A DNA stretch of 64,000 bases, taken from Roseiflexus sp. Its GTDB lineage: Bacteria; Chloroflexota; Chloroflexia; Chloroflexales; Roseiflexaceae. Shown here piece by piece: positions 1 to 9,547 of the stretch. The notes beneath the pieces were generated by a model, which ran no database searches, was not told where the DNA came from, and saw nothing but the letters and a program-made list of their open reading frames with translations. The translations under genes were made by a program, and so were the position numbers. The DNA is taken from the NCBI GenBank assembly GCA_017743475.1, contig JAGHYV010000001.1, positions 1-64,000 on the forward strand. Reading direction: 5' to 3'. How positions within the stretch are numbered: the stretch's first letter is position 1; each line of letters opens with the position of its first letter.

Positions 1-135
1 CACACCCAGCACCGCGTCTGCGGGCGAGACGCCCGCGCTCCGGTGACACGTCACGATGCGGCATGCGGGCGGGACGCCCGCGCACCTAGCACAGCGTCTG
101 CGGGCGGGACGCCCGCACACCCGGCGCGCAGGCGG
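1..135. repeat. Imperfect tandem/palindromic GC-rich repeats (core GCGGGCGGGACGCCCGC)
   Basis: ctgcgggcgagacgcccgcgctcc, atgcgggcgggacgcccgcgcacc and ctgcgggcgggacgcccgcacacc occur in succession. Confidence 0.75.
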
Positions 136-181
136 TTCAATTTTATTCCGCCGGGCACCTTTGCGATACGATGTCTCTACG

Positions 182-475
182 TGTCCACCCTTCAACTTTC
201 AACGGTCATAACCCCAATGTTCCAACGCTCAACCTTCAACCCTCAACCTTCAATCCTCGGTTCGCTTGTTTTCATACAAGGCTTCCTGATGCCATAAAAC
301 AAGAGTGTCCTCGCAGCCAGGTCGTTATTTGTCAAGTCGCAGATCGCATCAGGAAGTCATCCGTCAAAAAATGAGCGAACGGTGAGTTCAACGTTCAACG
401 TGCAACCTTCCAACCTTCAACCTTCCAACCTTCAACTTTCCAACCCTCAACCTTCAACCTTCAACGTCCCCTTCC
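182..475. repeat. Degenerate heptanucleotide repeat tract (TTCAACC/TTCAACG)
   Basis: Runs such as gttcaacgttcaacgtgcaaccttccaaccttcaaccttccaaccttcaac; similar units near 9590 and 14420-14500. Confidence 0.8.
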
Positions 476-2865
476 CCCAGCCACTGTGCAAGCGCGTTGC
501 GCAGGGCAATGGCGCGCGCCGGAGCAACCCCGCCGCTGCTGACCGCAATCGTGATACCACCGGAACGGTGAACGGCGGGAACGTGGAAACTCCCCTCCTC
601 TGGTGCGTCAACAACGTTGCAGAGGATGCCTGCGGCAGCAGCATCACGCGCAATCTGTGAGTTGACATTGCGCCGATCGGTGGCAGCGAACACCAACCGT
701 GCGCCTGCGAGATCGCCCGGTTCGTATTCGCGCCGGTTCCACATGATCAGCCCGGCATTCGCCCAGGCTGCCAGGTAGGGTGTTGCAGTCGGACTAACCA
801 GGCGCACCGGTATGCCTGCGTTCAGCAATCCGCGCACCTTGCGTTCGCCCACGGCGCCACCGCCAATCACCACGGCAGACAGATCGCCCGGATTGATCAG
901 CGTCACCGGATAGTCACGCTGCGTTCCGGGGATCGGTGTATCACGTCGGTCAACTGCCGTCTCATCCAGAACGACCTGCTTCTTCCGTGCATACCCGCGT
1001 GGCGTCGCCATGCGGTTGCCAAGAATGTAACTCTGACTGCTTCCGATCAGCACAATGGTGAACATATCGGCGCATGATGGGTCTGCGGCTTCCAGGGTCG
1101 TCAGGATGATGCGTTCATCGGCGCGGGTAACGTTGCGCCCGAATGCGACCGGCGTCGTCGGTGGACGGTGGGTGCGCATGATGCTCAGAGCAGCATCGAG
1201 TTGCCAGTCGCGCCCGCGCGACCGCGGGTTGTACAGCGCGACGATAAAATCCGCCTGCGCTGCTGCCCGCAACCGGCGTTCGATCACATCCCAGGGTGTC
1301 AACAGATCGCTCAAGCTGATGATGCACATGTCGTGACCAATTGGTGCGCCGAGTCGCGCAGCGAGCGCCTGGAATGCGCTGATTCCTGGCACAACATCGA
1401 CTGCCGGATGATCGCCGGTCCACCCTTCGTCACGCAGTATCTCGAAAACAGGCGCAGCCATGGCGTAGATGCCAGCATCGCCGCTGCTGATCAGCGCCAC
1501 CCGGCGACCGGAGCGCGCAACCGCGATTGCCTGCCGCGCGCGTCCGATCTCGTCGCCCATCGCCGGGGTGACGATCACTTCCTGCCGGGGTTGTAACAGG
1601 GGACGGATCAGATCAATGTAGACATGATACCCCGCAACTACATCGGCATCGCGCAACGCTGCGTGCGCCGCATATGTAAGATGGCTCAGATCGCCGGGTC
1701 CGATGCCGACGAGGGTGAGAACGCCAGAGGGAGGCGCTGCTGGCACTGCTGTTGCGGTCGTCACAACACCTGATGACCGGTATGGCGCATCGTTCCGTAG
1801 CGCCACGGCAATGGTGCACCGCTGGAAGGTGCGCTTCGGAACGATCAGATCACCGCCGCCTGCAATCACAGCGCACGGCTCGGCAACACCCGGCAGGTCG
1901 ACGTGGGTGACGGCGGCGCTTGGGCTGAACCTTGCGGCGTCGAGGGCAGTAATCTCAGAGCGCGAGACCACGCGGAGCGGAATGTTGAGTCGACCGGCGA
2001 TCTCAACCAGTCCCGGCTCGTCGGCTTTGATGTCGGCAGTGGCGATCACCCCGATGCAGCGCGGATCCAGACCGGCATCGGCAAGTGTGACACGCAGCGC
2101 AGCGTGTAACTCGTTGACCGGCGTTCCCCGCCGACATCCGATCCCCACCGCCAGAACCGGTGGCAGGTAGCGCACACCCTTCGCCCGCAGCGCCTGCCAG
2201 AGATCGTCAATCTGGCGGTGCGTTACCAGGATTGCTGCCGCAAACCAGGGATCTGTCAGGCTCGCTGGATCATCAACATATTCGAGGTTCGCGCAATTGG
2301 CCCCCTCTTCGATCACCAACCGATGTGCGTCGGGGAGCGCTGGATCGACAAAGCACCCCACCAGGTCGCCGTTCACCAGGCACGCCATCGTATGCGTCAG
2401 CGCCGAGTCATTGGCGATTCGCCAGCCCCTGTCGCGTCCCAGCAGATCGAGTGCTGGAAGTCCGCGCGTATCACTGGCAGTGGTGATGGCAGCCTGTCCG
2501 CCAGTGATCACGGCGATCCGACGCGCCAGATCGTTCGCGCCCGCCTGGTGCCCGCCAAGCAGGGGAATGACAAACCTGCCGCTCTCATCGAGCACAACGA
2601 CCGCCGGATCGATGGTCTTGCGGGCAATGAGCGGAGCAATGGCGCGCACGGCGATGCCGCTCGCCATGATCAGCACCAGCGCACGATAGTTGCCCCAGCA
2701 GGTGCGCACTTCGTCCAGCAGTGCGGTGGTGTATGGCGTTGCGTCTGGCGCTTCAGCAGCGAATTTTGCTGGTACGTGCGCGGCGGCGCGCAGTTTCACC
2801 GCTAGGCGCGCCGCCAGGCGTGTTCCTGCGCGGGTAACGGCAATGATGACGGTGTCTGCATTCAC
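454..2865 (-). CDS. Fusion protein: CbiG-like cobalt-precorrin-5A hydrolase + CbiH/CobJ precorrin-3B C17-methyltransferase + C-terminal SirC/Met8-like precorrin-2 dehydrogenase
   Basis: 803-aa ORF; N-terminal CbiG-type region, internal VLTLVGIGPGDLSHLTYAA methyltransferase motif, C-terminal VVIGGGAVGERKVRGLLNAG Rossmann motif. Confidence 0.85.
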   Translation of the reverse strand: MNADTVIIAVTRAGTRLAARLAVKLRAAAHVPAKFAAEAPDATPYTTALLDEVRTCWGNYRALVLIMASGIAVRAIAPLIARKTIDPAVVVLDESGRFVIPLLGGHQAGANDLARRIAVITGGQAAITTASDTRGLPALDLLGRDRGWRIANDSALTHTMACLVNGDLVGCFVDPALPDAHRLVIEEGANCANLEYVDDPASLTDPWFAAAILVTHRQIDDLWQALRAKGVRYLPPVLAVGIGCRRGTPVNELHAALRVTLADAGLDPRCIGVIATADIKADEPGLVEIAGRLNIPLRVVSRSEITALDAARFSPSAAVTHVDLPGVAEPCAVIAGGGDLIVPKRTFQRCTIAVALRNDAPYRSSGVVTTATAVPAAPPSGVLTLVGIGPGDLSHLTYAAHAALRDADVVAGYHVYIDLIRPLLQPRQEVIVTPAMGDEIGRARQAIAVARSGRRVALISSGDAGIYAMAAPVFEILRDEGWTGDHPAVDVVPGISAFQALAARLGAPIGHDMCIISLSDLLTPWDVIERRLRAAAQADFIVALYNPRSRGRDWQLDAALSIMRTHRPPTTPVAFGRNVTRADERIILTTLEAADPSCADMFTIVLIGSSQSYILGNRMATPRGYARKKQVVLDETAVDRRDTPIPGTQRDYPVTLINPGDLSAVVIGGGAVGERKVRGLLNAGIPVRLVSPTATPYLAAWANAGLIMWNRREYEPGDLAGARLVFAATDRRNVNSQIARDAAAAGILCNVVDAPEEGSFHVPAVHRSGGITIAVSSGGVAPARAIALRNALAQWLGEGDVEG

Positions 2866-3680
2866 GCCTGATCTCCTCTCGTGTCGCTGCGACGAAAACG
2901 ATGCGTGTACGTCCGGTCGTAGAGACGACTCGCAGCTCGCCGCGGCGATCGTTTCAGCGCAGGATCGAGCGCCGGGCTGACCAGAATGAGCGCCTGGCGC
3001 GTGAAGCCAGCAGCTTTAACCTTTGCTGCAATATCACCCAGCGTTCCCTGGATGATCGTTTCGTCGGGCCAAGTGACGCGGTGCAGCACAACGACCGGCG
3101 TCTCGGGGGTGTACGCGCCGCCTGCCAGGAGTTCGTCCACCACGCGCTGCATGCGGGTGACGCTAAGGTAGATCGCCAGCGATACGCCGTGCGCCGCCAG
3201 ACGTTGCAGTTCTTCGCGCGGCGGCATAGGAGTGCGCCCGGCAGCACGGGTAAAAATGATAGTCTGCACCACGTCGGGGACTGTCAGTTCGACGCCGAGA
3301 CGGGCAGCAGCGGCGAATGCTGCCGTGACCCCTGGAACGATCTCGTAGGGAATGCCACGTTCGTCGAGCGCCGCCATTTGCTCGTGAATGGCACCATAAA
3401 GCGATGGATCGCCGCTATGTAGGCGAGCAACTACCTTCCCGGCACGCGCAGCGTCGCTCATCAGGGCAACGATCTGTTCCAGATGCATGTCCGCCGTGCC
3501 GATAATTTGGGCATCAGGACGGGCGTAGGCAGCGGGCAGGGCAACATCCACCAGACTGTCGGCGTAGAGGATCAGATCAGCCTGTGTCAGCAGGTCACGC
3601 CCACGCACCGTGATCAGATCAGGCGCGCCGGGTCCTGCGCCGATGAAATAGACGGTTCCGGCGACGGCAGCGTACATCAT
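2862..3680 (-). CDS. cbiF: Precorrin-4 C11-methyltransferase
   Basis: VYFIGAGPGAPDLITVRGRDLL and YADSLV motifs; 4-nt overlap with the downstream CDS. Confidence 0.9.
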   Translation of the reverse strand: MMYAAVAGTVYFIGAGPGAPDLITVRGRDLLTQADLILYADSLVDVALPAAYARPDAQIIGTADMHLEQIVALMSDAARAGKVVARLHSGDPSLYGAIHEQMAALDERGIPYEIVPGVTAAFAAAARLGVELTVPDVVQTIIFTRAAGRTPMPPREELQRLAAHGVSLAIYLSVTRMQRVVDELLAGGAYTPETPVVVLHRVTWPDETIIQGTLGDIAAKVKAAGFTRQALILVSPALDPALKRSPRRAASRLYDRTYTHRFRRSDTRGDQA

Positions 3681-4405
3681 ACACGGTCTCCACGGCGAAT
3701 GATTACCAGCGAAAGATAGGGGCGCCGCTGTAGGTCGAGTGTGCGCAGGTCACGCACGATCAATTCTTCCGGCATCCCGACACGCTCGGCGTACAGCGCA
3801 TGGGCGAGCAGGTCGAGTTCGGTGAGCGCCGCCACGATTGCCGGCAGTGCTGAACCCGCTTTCATCAGCACAATCGTCTCGAAGTCGGTCAACAGTCGTC
3901 GCAGCGTTGCTGCGTCCGTTTCGTAACTGGCGGGCATGATGATCATGCGCTCATCACCCATCGCCAGCGGAATGCCAGCCGTTGCTGCCGCTGCCGCAAA
4001 CGATGTCACGCCGGGGATGATCGCGACCGTCACCGGCGCCTGAATGGCCGCCAGTTCGCGCCAGAGATAGACGAAGGTGCCGTAGAGCAGCGGATCGCCC
4101 AGCAGCAGATATGCTCCCCGGCGATGCCCGTTCAGTTCGGTCACAATCGTTTCGGCGGCAGCGCGCCATGCTGGGCGCAACTGTCCGGCGTCGCGGGTCA
4201 TCGGCAGCGGCAATGCAACGACCGTTTGACGAGCGCGGTCGATCCAGGGTTCGGCGATGCGCAATGCCAGGCTCTGATCGCCGTCGCGGCTCTGGGGAAC
4301 GAAGATGACATCCGCCGCCTGGAGCGCACGTAGTCCTTTGAGGGTGATCAATTCTGGATCGCCCGGTCCCATGCCAATGGCGATCAATGTTGCAGGTTCA
4401 GTCAT
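3677..4405 (-). CDS. cbiL: Precorrin-2 C20-methyltransferase
   Basis: MTEPATLIAIGMGPGDPELITLKGLRALQAADVIFVPQS; start chosen inside the longer ORF (to 4486). Confidence 0.88.
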   Translation of the reverse strand: MTEPATLIAIGMGPGDPELITLKGLRALQAADVIFVPQSRDGDQSLALRIAEPWIDRARQTVVALPLPMTRDAGQLRPAWRAAAETIVTELNGHRRGAYLLLGDPLLYGTFVYLWRELAAIQAPVTVAIIPGVTSFAAAAATAGIPLAMGDERMIIMPASYETDAATLRRLLTDFETIVLMKAGSALPAIVAALTELDLLAHALYAERVGMPEELIVRDLRTLDLQRRPYLSLVIIRRGDRV

Positions 4406-5624
4406 GCCGGTTCTCTTTCTGCCATGCGATGATGAAGACGGGATTGAGCGCTTCCAGACGCAGCGACGACTGGATCGGCGCGCCACGATTGATCTGCGCC
4501 TGGACGACCCGCGCTTCGGGGAGCAGTACAGTCACCTGATGCACATGATCTAGCGTGACCAGGTTCAAGACCAGGCGACCATGCGGTTTGAGACGTTGCT
4601 GCACCATGCTAACGATTTCCTTCAGGCGTCCGCCACTTCCGCCAATGAAGATAGCGTGCGGATCGGGAAGACCGACGCAGGCTTCCGGCGCTTCACCGTG
4701 GATGACCCGCAGGTTCGGCGCCGGGAAGCGCTGAAGATTTTCTCGCACATGCGCAATAAATCGTTCACGTCGCTCGATGGCATACACCCGCGCAGTCGGG
4801 CAGGCGCGCGCCGCTTCGATGCCAACCGAACCGCTCCCTGCACCGATGTCCCACAACGTCTCGCCCGGTTGCAGCGCAAGTTCCGCCAGGCTCAGCAGGC
4901 GCACTTCGCGTTTGGTGATCTGTCCGGCTTCAGTGCTAAACGCTTCGTCGGGTAAACCGGGCGGCACGGCAGTCTGGCGGGCGACGTCATCATTCCAGAC
5001 CACGAACACATTGAGCGTCGCAAAGGTTTGATCCGCTGCGTCACGGAGCGTTGTGCGCACCACTCGTTGTGCAGGACCGCCCAGGTGCTCGCAAATAGCG
5101 CAGCGTGTGGTTGGTGACAGACCGGCTTCCAGCAGCGCAGTCGCAATCCGGGCAGGCGTATGCTGCTGATCGGTCAGAATGGCAGCTTTCGGTGCGTGCA
5201 GTACGCCGGAAATCACCGCATCGAGCGGGCGCCCATGGGCGCTGAGAAGCACTGCATCGTGCCAGGGTTCCGCCAGCGCCGCGAATGCCAGTTGCGCCGA
5301 TGTCGGCGCCGGGATAATGTCGAGCGCATCAGGTGGCAGCGCACGCCGCAGTGAGACGCCGATCCCATACCATAGAGGATCGCCCGACGCGAGCACGACC
5401 GCTGCTTCGCCACGTTCCCACGCCAGTTTCAGGCGCTCCAGCGCTGGTTCGACCTTGGCGCCGATGACCAGTCGCTCTCCAGTGTATGCCGGGAATGCTG
5501 CCAGGTGGCGTTGCCCGCCGACGAGCAGCGTTGCCTGGACGATCCGCTCGTACAGGGCGGAAGGCAGCCCCGCAGCGCCAGCATCGGTCATTCCCACCAC
5601 CAGAATCGGGCGACGCGCCGTCAT
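4398..5624 (-). CDS. cbiET: Bifunctional cobalt-precorrin-7 C5-methyltransferase / C15-methyltransferase-decarboxylase (CbiE-CbiT fusion, CobL-like)
   Basis: N-terminal CbiE-like region; C-terminal LWDIGAGSGSVGIEAAR methyltransferase motif. Confidence 0.9.
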   Translation of the reverse strand: MTARRPILVVGMTDAGAAGLPSALYERIVQATLLVGGQRHLAAFPAYTGERLVIGAKVEPALERLKLAWERGEAAVVLASGDPLWYGIGVSLRRALPPDALDIIPAPTSAQLAFAALAEPWHDAVLLSAHGRPLDAVISGVLHAPKAAILTDQQHTPARIATALLEAGLSPTTRCAICEHLGGPAQRVVRTTLRDAADQTFATLNVFVVWNDDVARQTAVPPGLPDEAFSTEAGQITKREVRLLSLAELALQPGETLWDIGAGSGSVGIEAARACPTARVYAIERRERFIAHVRENLQRFPAPNLRVIHGEAPEACVGLPDPHAIFIGGSGGRLKEIVSMVQQRLKPHGRLVLNLVTLDHVHQVTVLLPEARVVQAQINRGAPIQSSLRLEALNPVFIIAWQKENRHD

Positions 5625-6862
5625 GACTCCTCCAGCATCTCGTCATCGTCATCGGCACCGAACGGAGCAGCGGCGAGCCGCTCAATCAGCGGACGGGTGT
5701 CGCCAACAGGAGCACTGGCGCGCGGGGGTCTGGGAACGCTGGCGCGAGCAATCACGCTGCCGTCAAAATCGACCAGAATGGTCTCGAACCCCATTGCACC
5801 GCCCTGCGCTTCAATAAACCGCAGGCAACTCGCCAGCGCCAGTTCGACGATGCGCTGAAGCGGCGCAGTCTGACCGTACTCCTGGCAGAGTTCCAGAAAG
5901 TGTCGCCCGGTGTTGGCATGCGCAACCGCCTCGACCAGTGCGTCAGGCGCACCAACATCGCGGCAGACCTGCGCCAGGAATCCGAAATCGACCTGATTCC
6001 CCGCCACGTGGGTCCGCATGTGTCCCTGAGCCGTTTTGACCATTTTGCCGATCATGCCGACAAATACGGCTTCTTCAACGCCGCATGCAACACAGGTTTT
6101 CAGCGCGTCGCCGGTAAAGACGCTCAACTCAACAAACGCCAGTTCCGGTAGTTCGGGGAAGATGCGCATGGCAAACTTCTCCGAGCGACCACCAGTACAC
6201 AGCACAACCTTTGATACGTGGTTGCGCGCTGCCATTTCAACTGCCTGAACGACACTGGCGCGCCAGGATGCGGTACTGTATGGAAAGACCTTGCCGGTCG
6301 TGCCAAGGATGCTGATTCCGCCAATGATCCCCAGGCGCGGGTTGAGTGTTTTCTGCGCCAGGCGTTCGCCGTCAGGCACGCTGATGATGATCTCCAACCC
6401 ATTGCGTTCAAGGAAGGCTTCACCGTCAGGCGCACACTCACGAACCGCGTCGCGCACATTGTCGGTGATCTGCTGGCGTGGCACCGGATTGATTGCCGGA
6501 CCGCCGACCGGCAATCCGAGACCTGGCAGTGTCACCCGTCCTACCCCGACACCGCCATCGATGGAAATGCCTGCACCCGTCACACGCCGCACCTGCGCGC
6601 AGATCAGTGCGCCATGCGTCACATCCGGATCATCGCCGCCATCCTTGACCATGCAGCAGAAAGCCCAATCCTCGCCCTGCCGCATCTCGACCGGCGTCAT
6701 GGTTGCGGTTTCGCCGATTGGCAGCGTAATGGTTACCTGTGGGGGCCACTGACCGGTCAGCAGAGCAATGGTCGCGGCTTTCGCGGCAGCTGCGGCATTG
6801 CTGCCGGTGGTGTAGCCAGTGCGGAGTCCACGTTTGTTGCGCGGCGGAACAGTGTCACTCAT
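5621..6862 (-). CDS. cbiD: Cobalt-precorrin-5B C1-methyltransferase
   Basis: RTGYTTGSNAAAAAKAA and GGISILGTTGKVFPYS motifs typical of CbiD. Confidence 0.93.
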   Translation of the reverse strand: MSDTVPPRNKRGLRTGYTTGSNAAAAAKAATIALLTGQWPPQVTITLPIGETATMTPVEMRQGEDWAFCCMVKDGGDDPDVTHGALICAQVRRVTGAGISIDGGVGVGRVTLPGLGLPVGGPAINPVPRQQITDNVRDAVRECAPDGEAFLERNGLEIIISVPDGERLAQKTLNPRLGIIGGISILGTTGKVFPYSTASWRASVVQAVEMAARNHVSKVVLCTGGRSEKFAMRIFPELPELAFVELSVFTGDALKTCVACGVEEAVFVGMIGKMVKTAQGHMRTHVAGNQVDFGFLAQVCRDVGAPDALVEAVAHANTGRHFLELCQEYGQTAPLQRIVELALASCLRFIEAQGGAMGFETILVDFDGSVIARASVPRPPRASAPVGDTRPLIERLAAAPFGADDDDEMLEES

Positions 6863-7530
6863 CAGTAGACGGCTGTGTTATCGACTCCGGCAGCAAGACG
6901 CAGGAGTGCATTCACAATTGCAGCGGCGACGGTTGACCCGCCCTTGCGCCCAACCGTCACAATCCAGTGTGTATCGGTACGCGCCATCAGCGCCTCTTTA
7001 CTCTCAACGGCATGCACAAAACCGACCGGTACGCCAATAACCAGCGCTGGACGCGCGCCACTGTTGATCAGGCGCAACAGCTCATACAGTGCAGTCGGGG
7101 CATTGCCGATAGCGACGACCGCGCCGTCGAGCAGGCCATTCGCATGGGCAACGCGAATGCCAGCCGCGCTGCGGGTCAACCCATCATCGTCAGCAATCGA
7201 CAGCGCCTCACGCGAGTCGTTCAGGCAGTGCAGCGCACCGCCGAACTCGCGCACCCGCCGCTCGTTAATACCAGCACGTACCATATGCACATCGGCAAGC
7301 ACGTGACATCCGCGACGCAGCGCTGCAACCCCGGCTTCAACAGCGCCAGGACTGGCGCGCGTGATGGTTGCAAACTCGAAATCCGCTGTGCTGTGAATGA
7401 TCCGTTCGACGACCGCGCTGAGCGGCGCTTCGATATGGAAACCACGCTGCTCGAGTTCGGCGCGAATAATCGCAAACGACCGCGCAGCAATTTTAGCAGC
7501 GGTCAGCGTTTCAGCAGGAAATTCACTCAT
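6862..7530 (-). CDS. cbiC: Precorrin-8X / cobalt-precorrin-8 methylmutase
   Basis: RIIHSTADFEFATI, NAPTALYELL and GVPVGFVHAVESKEAL motifs; alternative start at 7542. Confidence 0.92.
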   Translation of the reverse strand: MSEFPAETLTAAKIAARSFAIIRAELEQRGFHIEAPLSAVVERIIHSTADFEFATITRASPGAVEAGVAALRRGCHVLADVHMVRAGINERRVREFGGALHCLNDSREALSIADDDGLTRSAAGIRVAHANGLLDGAVVAIGNAPTALYELLRLINSGARPALVIGVPVGFVHAVESKEALMARTDTHWIVTVGRKGGSTVAAAIVNALLRLAAGVDNTAVY

Positions 7531-8048
7531 CACTCCTCCCAACCCTTCATGCGGGACGCAACGCGCGCGACACGGCGACCCAGCGCACGTGCCTGCGCGA
7601 GATCCTCTTCCGTCAAAACGCCAACAGCCGTTGCACCGTAGTACGAACCGGCGCGTTCCATCGTTGGACTCCAGGGGAGACCGACGATGATCATCCCTGA
7701 ACCCAGGAACCAGTGCAGCACATTCAGCAACGTAAACTCTGTACCAGAATGACGCCCAGCGCTACTGGTGAATGCCGCGCCGACTTTGCCCGCCAGGCTG
7801 CCCTCTTCCCACAGATCGCCGGTGGTGTCGAGCCAGCGCTTCAACGTTCCTTTGATGCCAGTCCAGTTCGGTGTTCCGATTATGATCGCATCCGCCTCCA
7901 GCAGATCGCTCTTCTCCGCCCTGGTTGGCTGTTTAATCGTCACAGTGACGCCAGGCACGCTGGCAGCGCCCTCAGCGATGGCCTGCGCCAGCGCCGCAAC
8001 CTGATTCCCGACATCATGCAGAATGAATACGTGACAGGAAGCAGTCAT
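7530..8048 (-). CDS. Flavodoxin / WrbA-like NAD(P)H:quinone oxidoreductase family protein
   Basis: FILHDVGNQVAALAQAIAEGA, ADAIIIGTPNW and GAAFTSSAGRHSGTEFTLLNVL; ORF extends to 8099. Confidence 0.8.
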   Translation of the reverse strand: MTASCHVFILHDVGNQVAALAQAIAEGAASVPGVTVTIKQPTRAEKSDLLEADAIIIGTPNWTGIKGTLKRWLDTTGDLWEEGSLAGKVGAAFTSSAGRHSGTEFTLLNVLHWFLGSGMIIVGLPWSPTMERAGSYYGATAVGVLTEEDLAQARALGRRVARVASRMKGWEE

Positions 8049-8131
8049 CGCCAGTCTCCTCACATAACCCGGAACGACAGGGAAGCGTCGATTGTGCAAC
8101 GGGGATGGTCTTTCTCATTATACCGCACAGA

Positions 8132-9547
8132 TCATCCCAGGACATGCTCTTTCCAGTAGTGATGGGTCTTGGCGACAGCAGTGATGACATTCTTGATCTC
8201 CCCGTCCAGCCGGAAGTCGGGTCCGGCAGGGAGATAAAGAGTCGTTCCTTCGCGGCGCACACTCACATTTTCGACAACAATCGCGCGCAGCAACCAGATT
8301 GCCATCTCTTCGCTGTCGCAGACAATCCCGATCCATCCAGGTGCGCCATCGGTCACGACAGGCAACCCGGTGACCATCCGCAGACCACGGGCGAGTTCCG
8401 CAACAACGTCCCGGTATCGCTCCGGATTGGCAGCCACCGATTGGGGATCAACCGGCTCCAGCAATGTGCCACGGTGCGGAGGGCCGCCAGCCAGCGCTAG
8501 TTCGCAGAATGGATTGTTCGGGTCGTCCCTGCCCCACATACGATCCCATCCCACCCGTCCATCGTCATCGTAGATGAGCGGCGCAGAACCCATCGGTGCG
8601 GCACTTACCGGTGCGCCATTTCGGTAACGGGGCGGGAGAATTGCGGCAAGTCCCGGCGGAGGGTCGCTCGCCGTTCCACGCAAGCCGTGATGATGGTCGC
8701 TCATCTGTGGGTGACCGTACTCGTTCTCGAACCCCCGCATCAGCCGGCGATACTTGCACAGGTCGCAGTTGACCGTCGCCCTGCCATCGAGCGCTTCTTC
8801 GTAACGCTGCACGATGGCGTGCACAATACCCTCGTGCAATCCCAGATGTTGCGCCAGCAGGATGCGCGTCTCTGGATACTGGCGCCGCGCCTCGTCAACC
8901 TGCTGCGTTATGCGTTGATGAATGCGCCCGGTGAAGAGCAGGTAGGGAATGACGATGATCTGCTCTGCTCCCAACGCAACACAGTTTCGGATAGTGGTTG
9001 CAACGTTGGGACGGGTAATGCTGTAGAAACCGTACTCAACCCATCCAAATCCGCGCCCTTCCCACAGCAGACGCGCCATACGTGCAACATCGGAGTTGCT
9101 GTCCGGGTCGCTGCTCCCGCGCCCGATAAGTGCCAGCGCTGTCTTTTCGCGGGGAATGGTTGTGGCGACAGACGCATACGCCGTCTCGGTTCGCTCTGCA
9201 ACTGCCTGGAGCACCGTATACTGAACGCCCAGCGGCGCCCCATAGCGGATGTCGAGGTCTGGATAACGCATGCGCGCCTGATTGAGCGCCACCGGAATGT
9301 CATTCTTCTGGTGACCGGCAGCGCCAAGGAGCAACGGCAGCGCAACAATTTGCCGGAACCCCGCGCGCACACAGTTGTCGATTGCCTGCGCGATCGGCGG
9401 ATCGGCAAGTTCAAGAAAGCATAGTTGAACTACGGTGTTCAACCGCTCGCTAACCAGTGTCGCCATCTGGCGATACTCTGCCAGACCGGCAGGATCGTCG
9501 GTGCCATGACCGATTAGGAGAAGTGCAGTGTGATCGGAGTTAGACAT
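8132..9547 (-). CDS. cbiX: Sirohydrochlorin cobaltochelatase with two CbiX-type domains plus an extra C-terminal domain
   Basis: LLLIGHGTDDPAG and LALIGRGSSDPDSNSDVARMARLLWEG repeats; C-terminal LALAGGPPHRGTLLEPV region unassigned. Confidence 0.85.
   Translation of the reverse strand: MSNSDHTALLLIGHGTDDPAGLAEYRQMATLVSERLNTVVQLCFLELADPPIAQAIDNCVRAGFRQIVALPLLLGAAGHQKNDIPVALNQARMRYPDLDIRYGAPLGVQYTVLQAVAERTETAYASVATTIPREKTALALIGRGSSDPDSNSDVARMARLLWEGRGFGWVEYGFYSITRPNVATTIRNCVALGAEQIIVIPYLLFTGRIHQRITQQVDEARRQYPETRILLAQHLGLHEGIVHAIVQRYEEALDGRATVNCDLCKYRRLMRGFENEYGHPQMSDHHHGLRGTASDPPPGLAAILPPRYRNGAPVSAAPMGSAPLIYDDDGRVGWDRMWGRDDPNNPFCELALAGGPPHRGTLLEPVDPQSVAANPERYRDVVAELARGLRMVTGLPVVTDGAPGWIGIVCDSEEMAIWLLRAIVVENVSVRREGTTLYLPAGPDFRLDGEIKNVITAVAKTHHYWKEHVLG

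Noticed and set aside
43-668. Small ORFs at the window start
   Set aside because: Translate palindromic and heptanucleotide repeats, or antisense of the CbiG fusion.
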